From Betaproteobacteria bacterium UBA5216 (lineage in GTDB: Bacteria > Pseudomonadota > Gammaproteobacteria > Burkholderiales > SG8-41): a DNA stretch of 38,777 bases. The notes under the pieces are model-generated. The model searched no databases. It was not told the DNA's origin and saw only the letters and a program-made list of their open reading frames with translations. The position numbers and the translations under genes were made by a program. Shown here piece by piece: positions 24,401-32,013 of the stretch (the stretch's first letter is position 1; the number at the start of each line of letters is the position of its first letter). Where the stretch lies: positions 33,366 to 72,142 of the forward strand of contig DHVE01000035.1 in NCBI GenBank assembly GCA_002412495.1, written 5' to 3'.

Positions 24401-27332
24401 CCGACACAAATTTGCGTTCAAAATGGATCAGCCTCAAATCCCTGGCATCGATTTTTTTTGCCGCGGGATCGATGGCAATGAGTTCCACGCTGCGTTTACT
24501 CGCGCGCGACACGTAATTCAAATCGCCATCCGCCTTGTAGCCCACGAGGAACGGCATGTTCGACACCAGCGTCGCGGCTTCCGCGGAAACGCCGCGTCCG
24601 CCATCGGCCTCGAACCCCTGCGTGATCAAATGCAAACGGTAGGTCGCCTTGGCGAAGCGCGCAAGGTTCAGATCCAGTTCGACTTCCCCCTTGTCGTTGG
24701 TTTTGCCTTCGGACAACGGCTCGGTAAAGCCTTCCTTGGCGTACTGCGGATCGTGAAACTGATAGTCGCGGTATTTCGGAAACGACGGCAGCGCCGGTTG
24801 CAAGGTAATCGACGCCGTCACGCGCCGCGCCTCGGCGGGCGTGCCGAACAGGTTTTGCAGTGATACATTCGCCTTCAAGTCCTGCGGCGTTACCCAGCCC
24901 TCGATGGATTCCCGCGTGAAGCGCGCGCTCATCTTCAAACGATCCGGCATGAACTCCTGCACCTTTACGGTAACCGATCCCAACTGGCTGTCACGCTGGC
25001 CGTCCTTCACGATATACAGCGACACCGTGTAATCGCCTGTGGGCGAGGTGTCCTGCGTGGCGTGGCGCACTTCTTCGAAACCGCTGGGCGAAAGTTTAAT
25101 TTTGTCCTTGCGCAGCACCAGGCCGCGCGAGTCGGTCACTTCATATTCCAGCGGTGCGCCCGCGATGCGTCCCGACCAGTCCGCGGCTTTCACGATCATG
25201 CCGACGCGAATTTCCTCACCCGGCCGGTAGATGCCCCGGTCCGAGAACAGGTAGGCCGAGAGCTTGCCCGCGTCCGCGCTGCTGCTGACACCGCCCGTAT
25301 CAAAGCGCGAGAAATCAATCACGCGGTCGCTGCGGTCGTACGGTAAAAACGAAGTGTCATTCGCCTTGCGCGCCACATACACCGCAGGCGCTTTTTCGCG
25401 CTCGAAACCCTTGAAATCCGGCAGGCGCGCGCGCCCCGCCGCATCGGTGATTTGTGACGCGATGACCTGACCATTGCGGCCCATCACCTCAATCGCCGCG
25501 CCCGCCACCGGCTGGCCTGTCACGATCGATTGCACAAACACATCCTGCGATCCATCGATGGCGCGCTTCACCACCATGCCCAGATCGGTAATGACAATCA
25601 GCCGCTTGTCGACCGCGCCGGTGGTGCGTTTGTTTTTTTGATCGTAACTTTCAACCTTGACGAAAAATATGCCGCGCTTGCCACCATCACTTTCAAGATA
25701 CTTGCCGAGGTCCAGTGCCAGATAGTTCGGCTTGCCCGGTTCCGAGGGCGGCGCATCCTCGAACTGCGTGGAGCGGTCCACCAGATTGTCTTCGTCGAAG
25801 TTGTTATTGAAATTGGGCTTGGCAAATCCGCCTTCCGACATGGTGACCAGATGTTGGAGTTGCTGCGGCAGCAATCTGCCAATTTCGTAACGAATGCCTT
25901 CCACATCCCGCACCAGCACAGCGAGCTTTTTCTCGCCCGACAACGCCAGCAGCGCCCCCTGCGAGGCGATGCGCAACTGCCGCGGATAACGCTGCACGCG
26001 CATGATGCCGTCGCGTTCTTTTTCCATCATGTAGCCGCCAAAGGATTTCATGCCTTTCTCGAGCTTCACATAGACATAGCGGCCGGCTTCGGCATTGAAT
26101 TTGAATCCGTGCTGCTGCACATGCTCGCGCTCGGCGGCCACCGCCTCCAGCTTGAGCGCCTCCGATTGCGACAGAATTTCAGGACCGATTTTTTGTGCCT
26201 GCCCTGCCCAGTTATACGGCGCCTTGCGGTCTTCCGGCTTGGTACCCGGATGATGCACGGGTAATACCCACGCGCGCACCTTGCCTGCGACTTCCTTTTC
26301 GTGCGTGTCCGCGGAAACATTCACCATCAGAATGCGATCCGGCTCCAAACGCTCATTCTCCGCAAGCGTAAGCTCGAACTTTTGCAGCGCAAGGCTGTAG
26401 ATCCCCGGCACGGTTACCGACTGTTTGACCTCGGTTGTCGTGCCGTTGCCGCCGCGCGACGAACGCGCGCCGGCCTCGACGGTGACGGCGATTTTCAACG
26501 ACTGCGACGGAATCGGCATCGGCTCCGAATGGATATACGCATTCACCTTGAACTTGTCATAGGTGACTTTGAATTTTTTGTCGTCCGCACCGAGGCCAAG
26601 AATCACGCCTTCCTTGCCTTCTTCGCGCAACACAACGCGTTTTTCAAAATCCGCCGTATCGACCGGATGCGAAAAATTGACCGTCGCCACGATTTTCTTC
26701 AATGCCGGATCGGCCGGATCCTGATAAAACTGCGCCTCGGTAATCTTCGCGACAAACGGCGCGGTGCGGAATTTCGCCTGATAGTTTTTCAGCCGCACCT
26801 GCTCGGCGACCAGCCCTTTTTTCGCCAGGGTCACGGCCACTTCCATGCCCACCGGCCAATCGGCCTTGGGATTCAAACTCAGCGTGCGGTCATCTTCCCA
26901 CTTCCACACGCCCTCTATCTTGGGTTCGACGGTGATATCCGCCGTGACTTCCCTGCCCACGCCCGCAAGCGTGGCCGCCGAATCGCTGAACTTGATCACC
27001 AACGGATCCGGTTTGGCATTGGGCTGATCCACCGGGGTCGGTTCCGGCACCACCACCTCATAACTCACCAGTAGCGGCTGGGGTAATTTGTCGTACCAGA
27101 TTTTTCCAGCCACGCCACCCGTGATGACCGCCAAGCCCACCGCGCCGGCAATCGCCGCGCGCCTCAAATCCGCACGCATCCAGCTTGCTGTTGCGACGGC
27201 GAAAAATCCAACGGCGTTGCCGATGCCGCGCAGCCATCCTGGCGCCTGCCATCGCACATCACCGATGACAGGGCGCAGCATGCGACGTAAAAATCCAGCG
27301 GGCTGATTGGATGCCGGGGCGGGGTTGTTCAT
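21468..27332 (-). CDS. Alpha-2-macroglobulin-family protease trap (membrane-anchored)
   Basis: 1954 residues, longer than the roughly 1650 of the E. coli homologue. The N-terminus lacks a lipobox; instead a basic leader precedes a membrane helix at about 58-77 (RRAAIAGAVGLAVITGGVAG), so the body should be periplasmic and anchored in the inner membrane. Many macroglobulin beta-domains follow, with the typical YRPGEEIRVGMIVK strand near the middle. The thioester site is present: Cys1478-T-E-Gln1481 in FEYSCTEQLVSMGM, followed by the helical thioester domain. An acidic, glycine/glutamate-rich insert (about 1850-1873) interrupts the C-terminal receptor-like domain. Such proteins trap invading proteases, exposing the thioester once cleaved. 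The gene lies 38 nt after the CreD-like gene and 53 nt before pbpC, suggesting one operon. Confidence 0.92.
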   Translation of the reverse strand: MNNPAPASNQPAGFLRRMLRPVIGDVRWQAPGWLRGIGNAVGFFAVATASWMRADLRRAAIAGAVGLAVITGGVAGKIWYDKLPQPLLVSYEVVVPEPTPVDQPNAKPDPLVIKFSDSAATLAGVGREVTADITVEPKIEGVWKWEDDRTLSLNPKADWPVGMEVAVTLAKKGLVAEQVRLKNYQAKFRTAPFVAKITEAQFYQDPADPALKKIVATVNFSHPVDTADFEKRVVLREEGKEGVILGLGADDKKFKVTYDKFKVNAYIHSEPMPIPSQSLKIAVTVEAGARSSRGGNGTTTEVKQSVTVPGIYSLALQKFELTLAENERLEPDRILMVNVSADTHEKEVAGKVRAWVLPVHHPGTKPEDRKAPYNWAGQAQKIGPEILSQSEALKLEAVAAEREHVQQHGFKFNAEAGRYVYVKLEKGMKSFGGYMMEKERDGIMRVQRYPRQLRIASQGALLALSGEKKLAVLVRDVEGIRYEIGRLLPQQLQHLVTMSEGGFAKPNFNNNFDEDNLVDRSTQFEDAPPSEPGKPNYLALDLGKYLESDGGKRGIFFVKVESYDQKNKRTTGAVDKRLIVITDLGMVVKRAIDGSQDVFVQSIVTGQPVAGAAIEVMGRNGQVIASQITDAAGRARLPDFKGFEREKAPAVYVARKANDTSFLPYDRSDRVIDFSRFDTGGVSSSADAGKLSAYLFSDRGIYRPGEEIRVGMIVKAADWSGRIAGAPLEYEVTDSRGLVLRKDKIKLSPSGFEEVRHATQDTSPTGDYTVSLYIVKDGQRDSQLGSVTVKVQEFMPDRLKMSARFTRESIEGWVTPQDLKANVSLQNLFGTPAEARRVTASITLQPALPSFPKYRDYQFHDPQYAKEGFTEPLSEGKTNDKGEVELDLNLARFAKATYRLHLITQGFEADGGRGVSAEAATLVSNMPFLVGYKADGDLNYVSRASKRSVELIAIDPAAKKIDARDLRLIHFERKFVSVLTKQPNNTYKYESREKRIPLEEKPFAIAAAGSRVALATDAPGSYAYVVRDAAGQDLARVSYEVAGAANLTRSLEKNAELQVKLSKKDFSAGEEIELSIQAPYVGSGLITIERERVYSHVWFTTKTTASTQKITLPKDFEGNGYVTVTFIRDAGSDEIYASPLAYGVQPFSVNLDRRKLKTTVSAPDMVKPGDTIKFKHSTSQPSRIVVFAVDEGILQVARYKTPDPLGFFFQKRALEVKTFQILDLILPEFKRFMAAAAPGGDGDGALGKHLNPFKRKTDKPVAYWSGIIESGPQEREVTWQVPETFNGTLRVMAVAVNEDSIGVFEKKTLSRGDFVLSPNAPLTVTPGDEFDVSVGVANNVSGSGAEAQIAVTMAASPHLEIVGAASNTIKVGELREGVTSFKVRVKDELGAGTLSFSASGMNKSAKLGTSISVRPAQPYITLLTAGTVRAGQNGGSAEALVTRNLYPHYRKLETSISHVPLGLAHGLTAYLRGFEYSCTEQLVSMGMPALILGNRPEFGYVKSKEYRTLDSLINVLRGRQNGEGAFGLWAANAHVVDTVSVYAMHFLIEARERGRIVPQDIIVNGNNHLRSIASNDGGTLADERTRAYAIYLLTRQGIVTTNFAAALQKRLEANHAKTYAQDIATAYLAASYQLMKQQRLADQLIAGAGFGAPVSMADVYSDALSRDAQLLYLLARHFPERLPNLKPEALNGMVKHIAGGGYNTYSSGRTILAFDAFATAAEKLPAGTLSVSEVLRNNATRPVAMPPGLIPRGSFSVDAVKLQFSNKADLPAYYVVEQSGFDRTLPETEIKNGFEILREYVDAKGNPVKSVKVGDEIEVRLKFRAIGRETVDNAALVDLLPGGFDLVLNPAPAQRQEGEGEGRNEGERGGENENRKWRAPIGTQRSTWQPDYADLREDRVVLYGEVGKGIKEFAYRIKATNTGTFVVPPAYGESMYDRSVQARSLGGKIVVEKR

Positions 27333-27370
27333 GATGACACCTATATAACTATATGTTTTTATTGATTATT

Positions 27371-28630
27371 TTATGACGTGACCGAGGCGGACGATACCGC
27401 CCGGCGGTCACCAAATACCGCATTCCAATTCACCCGGGCGGTTACCTGCATCAGCACGAACAACGTTGCTATCGCGCCGACAGTGATCGCCAAGCCGGTC
27501 AGACCCTTGAAGAAAAACGCGTATGAGAACAATACCAGATACACAAACTGCGCGGTACCGGCGGCAAAGAAGGCAAACGCCGTGCCGAACACAATGCGCA
27601 GGTAGCTGAGGGTCAACAGCAACGACACCACGGCTGCAATCGCGAAAGCCGCATGTATCGACGCCTGATCGGCCAGGTACGCAAACAGCAGGTGAAACGA
27701 GAAGAATGACGCCGCGACAAAGAAAAAATGCATCGGATGGATATCGACGTTGCGCACGATGCCGATGGTCAGCAACACCACGATAAAGAAAAACAGCGAC
27801 ACCGGCGCAAAGGCGGCTATCTGGCTGGCGAGCGGGCCCGGCTGCAGCTTCTCGGGCATCGCCATGGCGATGTTCACGCCCGACACCAGGTGACGGTATT
27901 CCCACTTCAGCGCCCAGCCTTCGGCGGTGCGCTCCTTCGATACCGGCGAAATCGCGTCATCGGGAAAATCTATCGCGTCAAAGTTGGTACTCATGGCCAG
28001 TTTGAAATTGCGCACCTCCGCCACGCCATTGCCGAAGTGGTAGCTCCAGCGATCCAGACCCTGGCTGCGGTAGCCCACGCGCAGAATGGCGCTTTCGCCC
28101 GCGCCGAGCCGCGTGTTTCCGACGAACTTGTCTTCGCCCGGCGCGGGTTTGGTGACCCACTGGGCGCCGTCCAGTTCAAATCGCAGATCGTCAAATACCG
28201 CGCGCTTGGCGGGGAACGGCAACGAAATTTCGATGTTGCGCGCCACCCGGGAAGGGTTCGTCACCACATAGGTCGCGGCAAAATCCACGCCATAAGTGGC
28301 ATACCAAAGCAGGCCTTTCTGGCGATGATCCAGCTTGAGCGCGACTTTGATGTCGCTGCTGTCCAGCGTCAGCTTTTCAGTGGCTCTCTCGTCAACGATC
28401 TTGGTGATCTTCTTGCCGTCCTCGACGCTTTCTACTTTCCTGGTCACCATCTCCCACGCCACCACCGACGGCGGCGACTGCGTTTGAGGCGCGCCCCACA
28501 ATTGCGCCACGCGTGACTTCAAACTGGAATCGGCACTGTGGGTGCGGGTAGACGTGGCGCCAGCCAACACGAACCAAGCCGCGGATACACAGACAAATAT
28601 GAAACCTATGGCGAATAGACGTTTAATCAT
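27371..28630 (-). CDS. CreD-like inner-membrane protein
   Basis: 419 residues with GGGAG 6 nt before the ATG. One N-terminal helix (FAIGFIFVCVSAAWFVLAGA) is followed by a large extracytoplasmic domain containing NIEISLPFPAKRAVFDDL, GYRSQGLDRWSYHFG and the FPDDAISPVS segment. Several C-terminal helices start at FAPVSLFFFIVVLLTIGIV and include NVDIHPMHFFFVAASFFSFH and LLFAYLADQASIH. The HPM-FFF-AA-FF-FHLLFAYL-D pattern is typical of CreD, a membrane protein induced by the CreBC system and linked to colicin and beta-lactam responses. It is shorter than, and divergent from, classical CreD. It precedes the A2M gene by 38 nt and lies near a divergent two-component pair. Confidence 0.75.
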   Translation of the reverse strand: MIKRLFAIGFIFVCVSAAWFVLAGATSTRTHSADSSLKSRVAQLWGAPQTQSPPSVVAWEMVTRKVESVEDGKKITKIVDERATEKLTLDSSDIKVALKLDHRQKGLLWYATYGVDFAATYVVTNPSRVARNIEISLPFPAKRAVFDDLRFELDGAQWVTKPAPGEDKFVGNTRLGAGESAILRVGYRSQGLDRWSYHFGNGVAEVRNFKLAMSTNFDAIDFPDDAISPVSKERTAEGWALKWEYRHLVSGVNIAMAMPEKLQPGPLASQIAAFAPVSLFFFIVVLLTIGIVRNVDIHPMHFFFVAASFFSFHLLFAYLADQASIHAAFAIAAVVSLLLTLSYLRIVFGTAFAFFAAGTAQFVYLVLFSYAFFFKGLTGLAITVGAIATLFVLMQVTARVNWNAVFGDRRAVSSASVTS

Positions 28631-28779
28631 GGGTTGCTCCCTGGGTTTGATTCGTTACACGAGATGCTCCGGGCCAGTGACTGAGGACCGGCGCCGCCTT
28701 CGTTCGACGCCACGTCAGCACCGTGTCCAACCGCTTTTATCCCAATGCCCCAGCCACCGGCCCGCAGCACCCCGCTCTT

Positions 28780-28829
28780 AGAGTGCCTAACATAACGAAA
28801 CACATGCGTTTCATTATGTTAGGCACTCT
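28780..28829. repeat. Near-perfect 50-nt inverted repeat with attC-like core heptamers
   Basis: Arms of 22 nt (28780-28801 and 28808-28829) match with one mismatch around ACATGC. The arms hold GCCTAAC and GTTAGGC, which fit the integron R''/R' patterns, but core-to-core length is only 40 bp. It starts 17 bp past the stop of the 49-residue gene and no T-run follows. Confidence 0.8.
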
Positions 28830-28846
28830 TGGAGACGCAGCCACGA

Positions 28847-28996
28847 TCAGGTCATCAGGCTGACCGCCGCCGCGATCAGTATTCCCGACAACATCGCTGC
28901 CGCCGCACCGACGATCAGTGCCTGTACTGCCAGCATCAGCATGTCGCCGGTCACCTTCTGCGCCTCGAATACCGCTGGCTTCGTCCGAATTTTCAT
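28847..28996 (-). CDS. 49-residue single-helix membrane protein
   Basis: A short gene below usual gene-calling limits. AGGAG stands 6 nt before the ATG (first base 28996). The product begins MKIRTKPAVFEAQKVTGDML and continues into an alanine-rich membrane helix (LMLAVQALIVGAAAAMLSGI) ending LIAAAVSLMT. A charged N-terminus and a hydrophobic remainder are typical of small membrane regulators or kinase-associated peptides. It is divergent from the response regulator (195 bp apart) and upstream of the CreD-like gene on the same strand. The function is unknown; a link to the kinase or CreD-like protein is inference from position. Confidence 0.6.
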   Translation of the reverse strand: MKIRTKPAVFEAQKVTGDMLMLAVQALIVGAAAAMLSGILIAAAVSLMT

Positions 28997-29191
28997 GTTC
29001 CGCTCCTGTGTGTGGTGGTCCCGGCGTCGTGCCGGGCCTGTGCGGTATTAAACGGCGCAACCAGGGCACGGCGCGGGCGGGGTTATGGCAGGCTGCTGAT
29101 CAATTGTGGCAACAAAATGGCGGATGCCCGGTGGCGCGGGAACCGCGCGCGGATTGCGGTATATTGACGCTGACTTTTTTCAGGAGCAAAC

Positions 29192-29887
29192 ATGCCGCGC
29201 CGTATTGCCATCGTCGAAGATGATCCGGTCATTCGAGCCAACTATTCGGACGTACTGCAAAAGCATGGCTACGAGGTCATCCAGCACGCCAACCGCCCCG
29301 ACGCGCTGGCGGCGATGCGTACACGGCTGCCCGATCTGGTGCTGCTCGATATCGGCCTGGGCGATGAAATCGACGGCGGCTTCGCGCTGTGCCGCGACCT
29401 GCGGGCGATGTCGAACACGCTACCGATTATTTTTCTCACCGCGCGCGACAGCGATTTCGACACCGTGTCGGGCCTGCGCATGGGCGCCGATGATTACGTC
29501 ACCAAGAACATGAGCCTGCCGCATCTGCTGGCACGCGTCTCCGCGTTATTCCGCCGCGCCGACATCGCGCGCGAAGCCGCGCCCGCCGAAGACCTGCTCG
29601 CGCGCGGGCCGCTGCAACTGGATCTGCAACGCTTCAGCGTGCGCTGGAACCAGCACGACGTTGATCTCACGCTCACGGAGTTCTGGATGGTGCATGCGCT
29701 CGCCAAGTATCCGGGGCACGTCAAGAACCGCGAGCAGCTGATGGGCGAGGTGCACATCGTGGTGGACGACAGCACGATTACCTCGCACATCAAGCGCATA
29801 CGCCGAAAGTTTGCGGCGGTTGATCCCGCGTTTGATTGCATCGATACGGTGTACGGGTTGGGATACCGGTGGCGCGCCGAATCCTGA
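29192..29887 (+). CDS. OmpR-type response regulator, dedicated-sortase-system-like
   Basis: 231 residues with CAGGAG before the ATG. Receiver domain: acidic pocket E9-D10-D11, phospho-acceptor Asp53 in LVLLDIGLGDEIDGG, Thr83 and Lys105. A winged-helix output domain follows (LTLTEFWMVHALAKYPGHVK, then TITSHIKRIRRKFA and YGLGYRW). The long IGLGDEIDGG and FLTARDSDFDTVSGLRMGADDYV segments match, as I recall, the response regulator of the 'proteobacterial dedicated sortase system'. The gene overlaps the histidine kinase by one base. It is divergent from the 49-residue gene and the CreD-like/A2M/pbpC run, which it may control. Confidence 0.88.
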   Translation: MPRRIAIVEDDPVIRANYSDVLQKHGYEVIQHANRPDALAAMRTRLPDLVLLDIGLGDEIDGGFALCRDLRAMSNTLPIIFLTARDSDFDTVSGLRMGADDYVTKNMSLPHLLARVSALFRRADIAREAAPAEDLLARGPLQLDLQRFSVRWNQHDVDLTLTEFWMVHALAKYPGHVKNREQLMGEVHIVVDDSTITSHIKRIRRKFAAVDPAFDCIDTVYGLGYRWRAES

Positions 29888-31593
29888 TGAGCGGGCCTTC
29901 CCGGCCAAAACGCCTGCCGCGCCTGTTTGGGTTGCACGGCCAGGTGGCGTTGGTCGCCCTGGTGCTGCTGGTCATTCCATGGGTGGGCTATACCTATGTG
30001 AAGGCGATGGAAAAACTGCTGCGCGAGAATCAGGAGCAACAGGTGATCGCCGCCGCGCGCGGTATTGCCACCGCCTTGCAGGATCGTCCGCGGCTGCTCG
30101 AACTGCGCGGCACCGCACCAAAAATCACCGAGATCAAACGGGAACCGGAACCACAGCCCGCGCCGCCGGAAGCCGCCGCCGATCCCGATGCCCCCAAGCC
30201 CCTGCCCCCGCCAGCCGCCCCGGCCTCGCAGATAGCGCCGGTCGCGCACGCCCCAAGTGCATCCGACGAGGTGCGACTTATCGTCACGGGTCTGGCGCGC
30301 GCGGGCCTGCGTATCTGGGTCGTCGATACCCAGTTGCAACTGGTCGCCACCGCGGGCGATCTGAACTTCAAGCACAAGTACGAGGGCGACACCTCCAGCT
30401 TCGGCCCGCTGGAAACGCTCGTAAACGCGGCGCTGCAACCGGTGTTCCGGCGTATGTTCCCGCCGCCCGCGAATCCTCACGAGGAATTCATTCCCAACGA
30501 CGTGGTGTTCGGCGGCCGCGAACTCGAGCGCGCGCTCGACGGCACGCCCAGCCTCAAACGGCGGCCGGGCGCGCAAGGCCGCAGCGCCATTCTGTCGGCG
30601 GCACACCCGGTCTGGGTAGGCGAGAAAGTCGTGGGCGCAGTCATCGTCGAAGAAAACACCGATGCCATCGTTTCGCTCGGTAATCGGGCATTTCAGCAGC
30701 TTGCCGCAGTGACCCTGATCGCGTTCGGCGCAGTGGCGCTGGTACTGCTGTTGTTCGCCTCGCGTTTAAGCTGGCGGCTGCGGCGGCTGCGCGACGAAGC
30801 CGAAAACGCCATCGACTCCAAGGGCCACGTGCGCGGATTGGCGACCGCGGAATACGCCAACGACGAAATCGGCGACCTGTCCCGCGCTTTTTCCACCATG
30901 CTCGACCGGCTGGCGCAATACAACGCCCACCTCGAGAAGCTCGCGCAGCGCCTGAGTCATGAATTGCGCACACCTATTGCTGTGGTGCGCTCGTCGCTCG
31001 ACAATTTAAAATTGCAGGCAATGCCGCAGGATACCGGCGTGTACGTCACGCGCGCCGAAGGCGGCCTTAGCCGGCTGGAAACCATACTCACGCGTATGGC
31101 CGAAGCCAACCGGCTCGAACAGGCAGTGCGCAACGAAGAACGCGTGCCCTTTGACGCCAAGGCCGTGCTCGCCGGCTGCGTCAGCGGCTACACCAGCGCC
31201 TATAAGAGCTGCACGTTTGAAGTCAGCATGACTGAAGAACCCGTCACGCTCACCGGCGCACCCGACTTGTTCGCGCAGATGCTCGACAAACTCGCCGCCA
31301 ATGCCGCCGATTTCGCCACGCCAGGCACGGCGGTATCGGTCATCCTGCAACGCGTCGGTAACGAAGCCGTGATGCAATTCAGCAATAGCGGCCCGCCGCT
31401 GCCGCCGGAAATTGCGGATCGAATCTTTGACTCCATGATCTCGGTGCGCAAGGAAGCCAGCGGCGATAACCCGCACCTCGGGCTGGGGCTTTATATCGTG
31501 CGCCTGATCGCGGCATTTCACGGCGGCAGGGCAACGGCACGCAATTGGGACGATGGGCGTGGCGTGACTTTTGAAATTCGGTGCGGCTGCTGA
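29887..31593 (+). CDS. Sensor histidine kinase, dedicated-sortase-system-like
   Basis: The ATG at 29887 overlaps the regulator stop (TGATG), giving 568 residues. Membrane helix 1 is at about 19-36 and helix 2 at about 269-293. The periplasmic part has a proline/alanine-rich insert at about 86-124 (EPEPQPAPPEAAADP and onward). A HAMP-like linker with RRLRDEAENAID and DEIGDLSRAFSTMLDRL leads to the phospho-acceptor His358 in RLSHELRTPIAVVRSSLDNL. N box (LDKLAANAADF) and GLGLYIVRLIAAFHGG are present, so it looks catalytically intact. The RDEAE-AID and SHELRTPIAVVRSSLDNL blocks again recall the sortase-linked kinase family. It probably senses an envelope signal. Confidence 0.88.
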   Translation: MSGPSRPKRLPRLFGLHGQVALVALVLLVIPWVGYTYVKAMEKLLRENQEQQVIAAARGIATALQDRPRLLELRGTAPKITEIKREPEPQPAPPEAAADPDAPKPLPPPAAPASQIAPVAHAPSASDEVRLIVTGLARAGLRIWVVDTQLQLVATAGDLNFKHKYEGDTSSFGPLETLVNAALQPVFRRMFPPPANPHEEFIPNDVVFGGRELERALDGTPSLKRRPGAQGRSAILSAAHPVWVGEKVVGAVIVEENTDAIVSLGNRAFQQLAAVTLIAFGAVALVLLLFASRLSWRLRRLRDEAENAIDSKGHVRGLATAEYANDEIGDLSRAFSTMLDRLAQYNAHLEKLAQRLSHELRTPIAVVRSSLDNLKLQAMPQDTGVYVTRAEGGLSRLETILTRMAEANRLEQAVRNEERVPFDAKAVLAGCVSGYTSAYKSCTFEVSMTEEPVTLTGAPDLFAQMLDKLAANAADFATPGTAVSVILQRVGNEAVMQFSNSGPPLPPEIADRIFDSMISVRKEASGDNPHLGLGLYIVRLIAAFHGGRATARNWDDGRGVTFEIRCGC

Positions 31594-31636
31594 AGGATCT
31601 TCCTGTTAAAATTAAAAATTCCAGGGCAGATTACCA

Positions 31637-31978
31637 GTGACCACTTCACCTTCCGAACCCACACGCAAATCCAAGATTGACGCCATCCTGCTCAAACTGC
31701 CGGGCGTCAGCGCGCGCAAGATCAACGGCCTCGATGCGTATTTCGTTAGCGACAAAATGTTTGCCTGCATCAGCGGCAACGGGGTCGGCATACGACTGCC
31801 CGCCGCCACCGCCACGGAGTTGCAGTTCTCGCGCGACAACGTGTTTCCGTTTACCCCCGGCGGCGTGGTCAGCACGCGGGAATGGATACAGATTGATCGT
31901 GCCGACGCGACTGACTACGAAAAAGACCTTGAGCTTTTTCAGGCGTCGCTGGCGTTCGTGAAGGCGGGACGCCGCTGA
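31637..31978 (+). CDS. TfoX-N-like small cytoplasmic protein
   Basis: 113 residues from a GTG, 43 bp after the kinase stop. The core (KINGLDAYFVSDKMFACISG, then NGVGIRLPAATATEL and PFTPGGVVSTREWIQI) resembles the N-terminal TfoX/YjbR-type domain, where MFGG-Y---GKMFA is usual; MFGG is replaced by KINGLDAY. No export signal, helix-turn-helix or cysteine motif is seen. Single-domain relatives have no settled function. The ribosome site is weak (AGGG about 10 nt away), so it may depend on translation from the kinase gene. Confidence 0.65.
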   Translation: MTTSPSEPTRKSKIDAILLKLPGVSARKINGLDAYFVSDKMFACISGNGVGIRLPAATATELQFSRDNVFPFTPGGVVSTREWIQIDRADATDYEKDLELFQASLAFVKAGRR

Positions 31979-32013
31979 TCGTTGAGCGCCGGCCATCGGA
32001 CTTCAATGGGACG

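Noticed and set aside
27728..28516. Long plus-strand frame opposite the CreD-like gene
   Set aside because: Histidine/arginine-rich shadow of a well-supported minus-strand gene; no ribosome site or family similarity. The same holds for other antisense frames over A2M, pbpC and the receptors.
28785..28824. A true integron attC site
   Set aside because: Core heptamers fit, but 40 bp is below the usual attC range, symmetry extends beyond the cores, and no integrase or cassette array is visible.
29020..29036. CCCGGC/GCCGGG hairpin as a terminator
   Set aside because: Only six pairs and no T-run; it lies in a divergent promoter region.
28737..29069. 110-residue minus-strand frame over the 49-residue gene
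   Set aside because: It reads through the inverted repeat, has a proline/arginine-rich shadow composition and no ribosome site, whereas the 49-residue frame has a good one.
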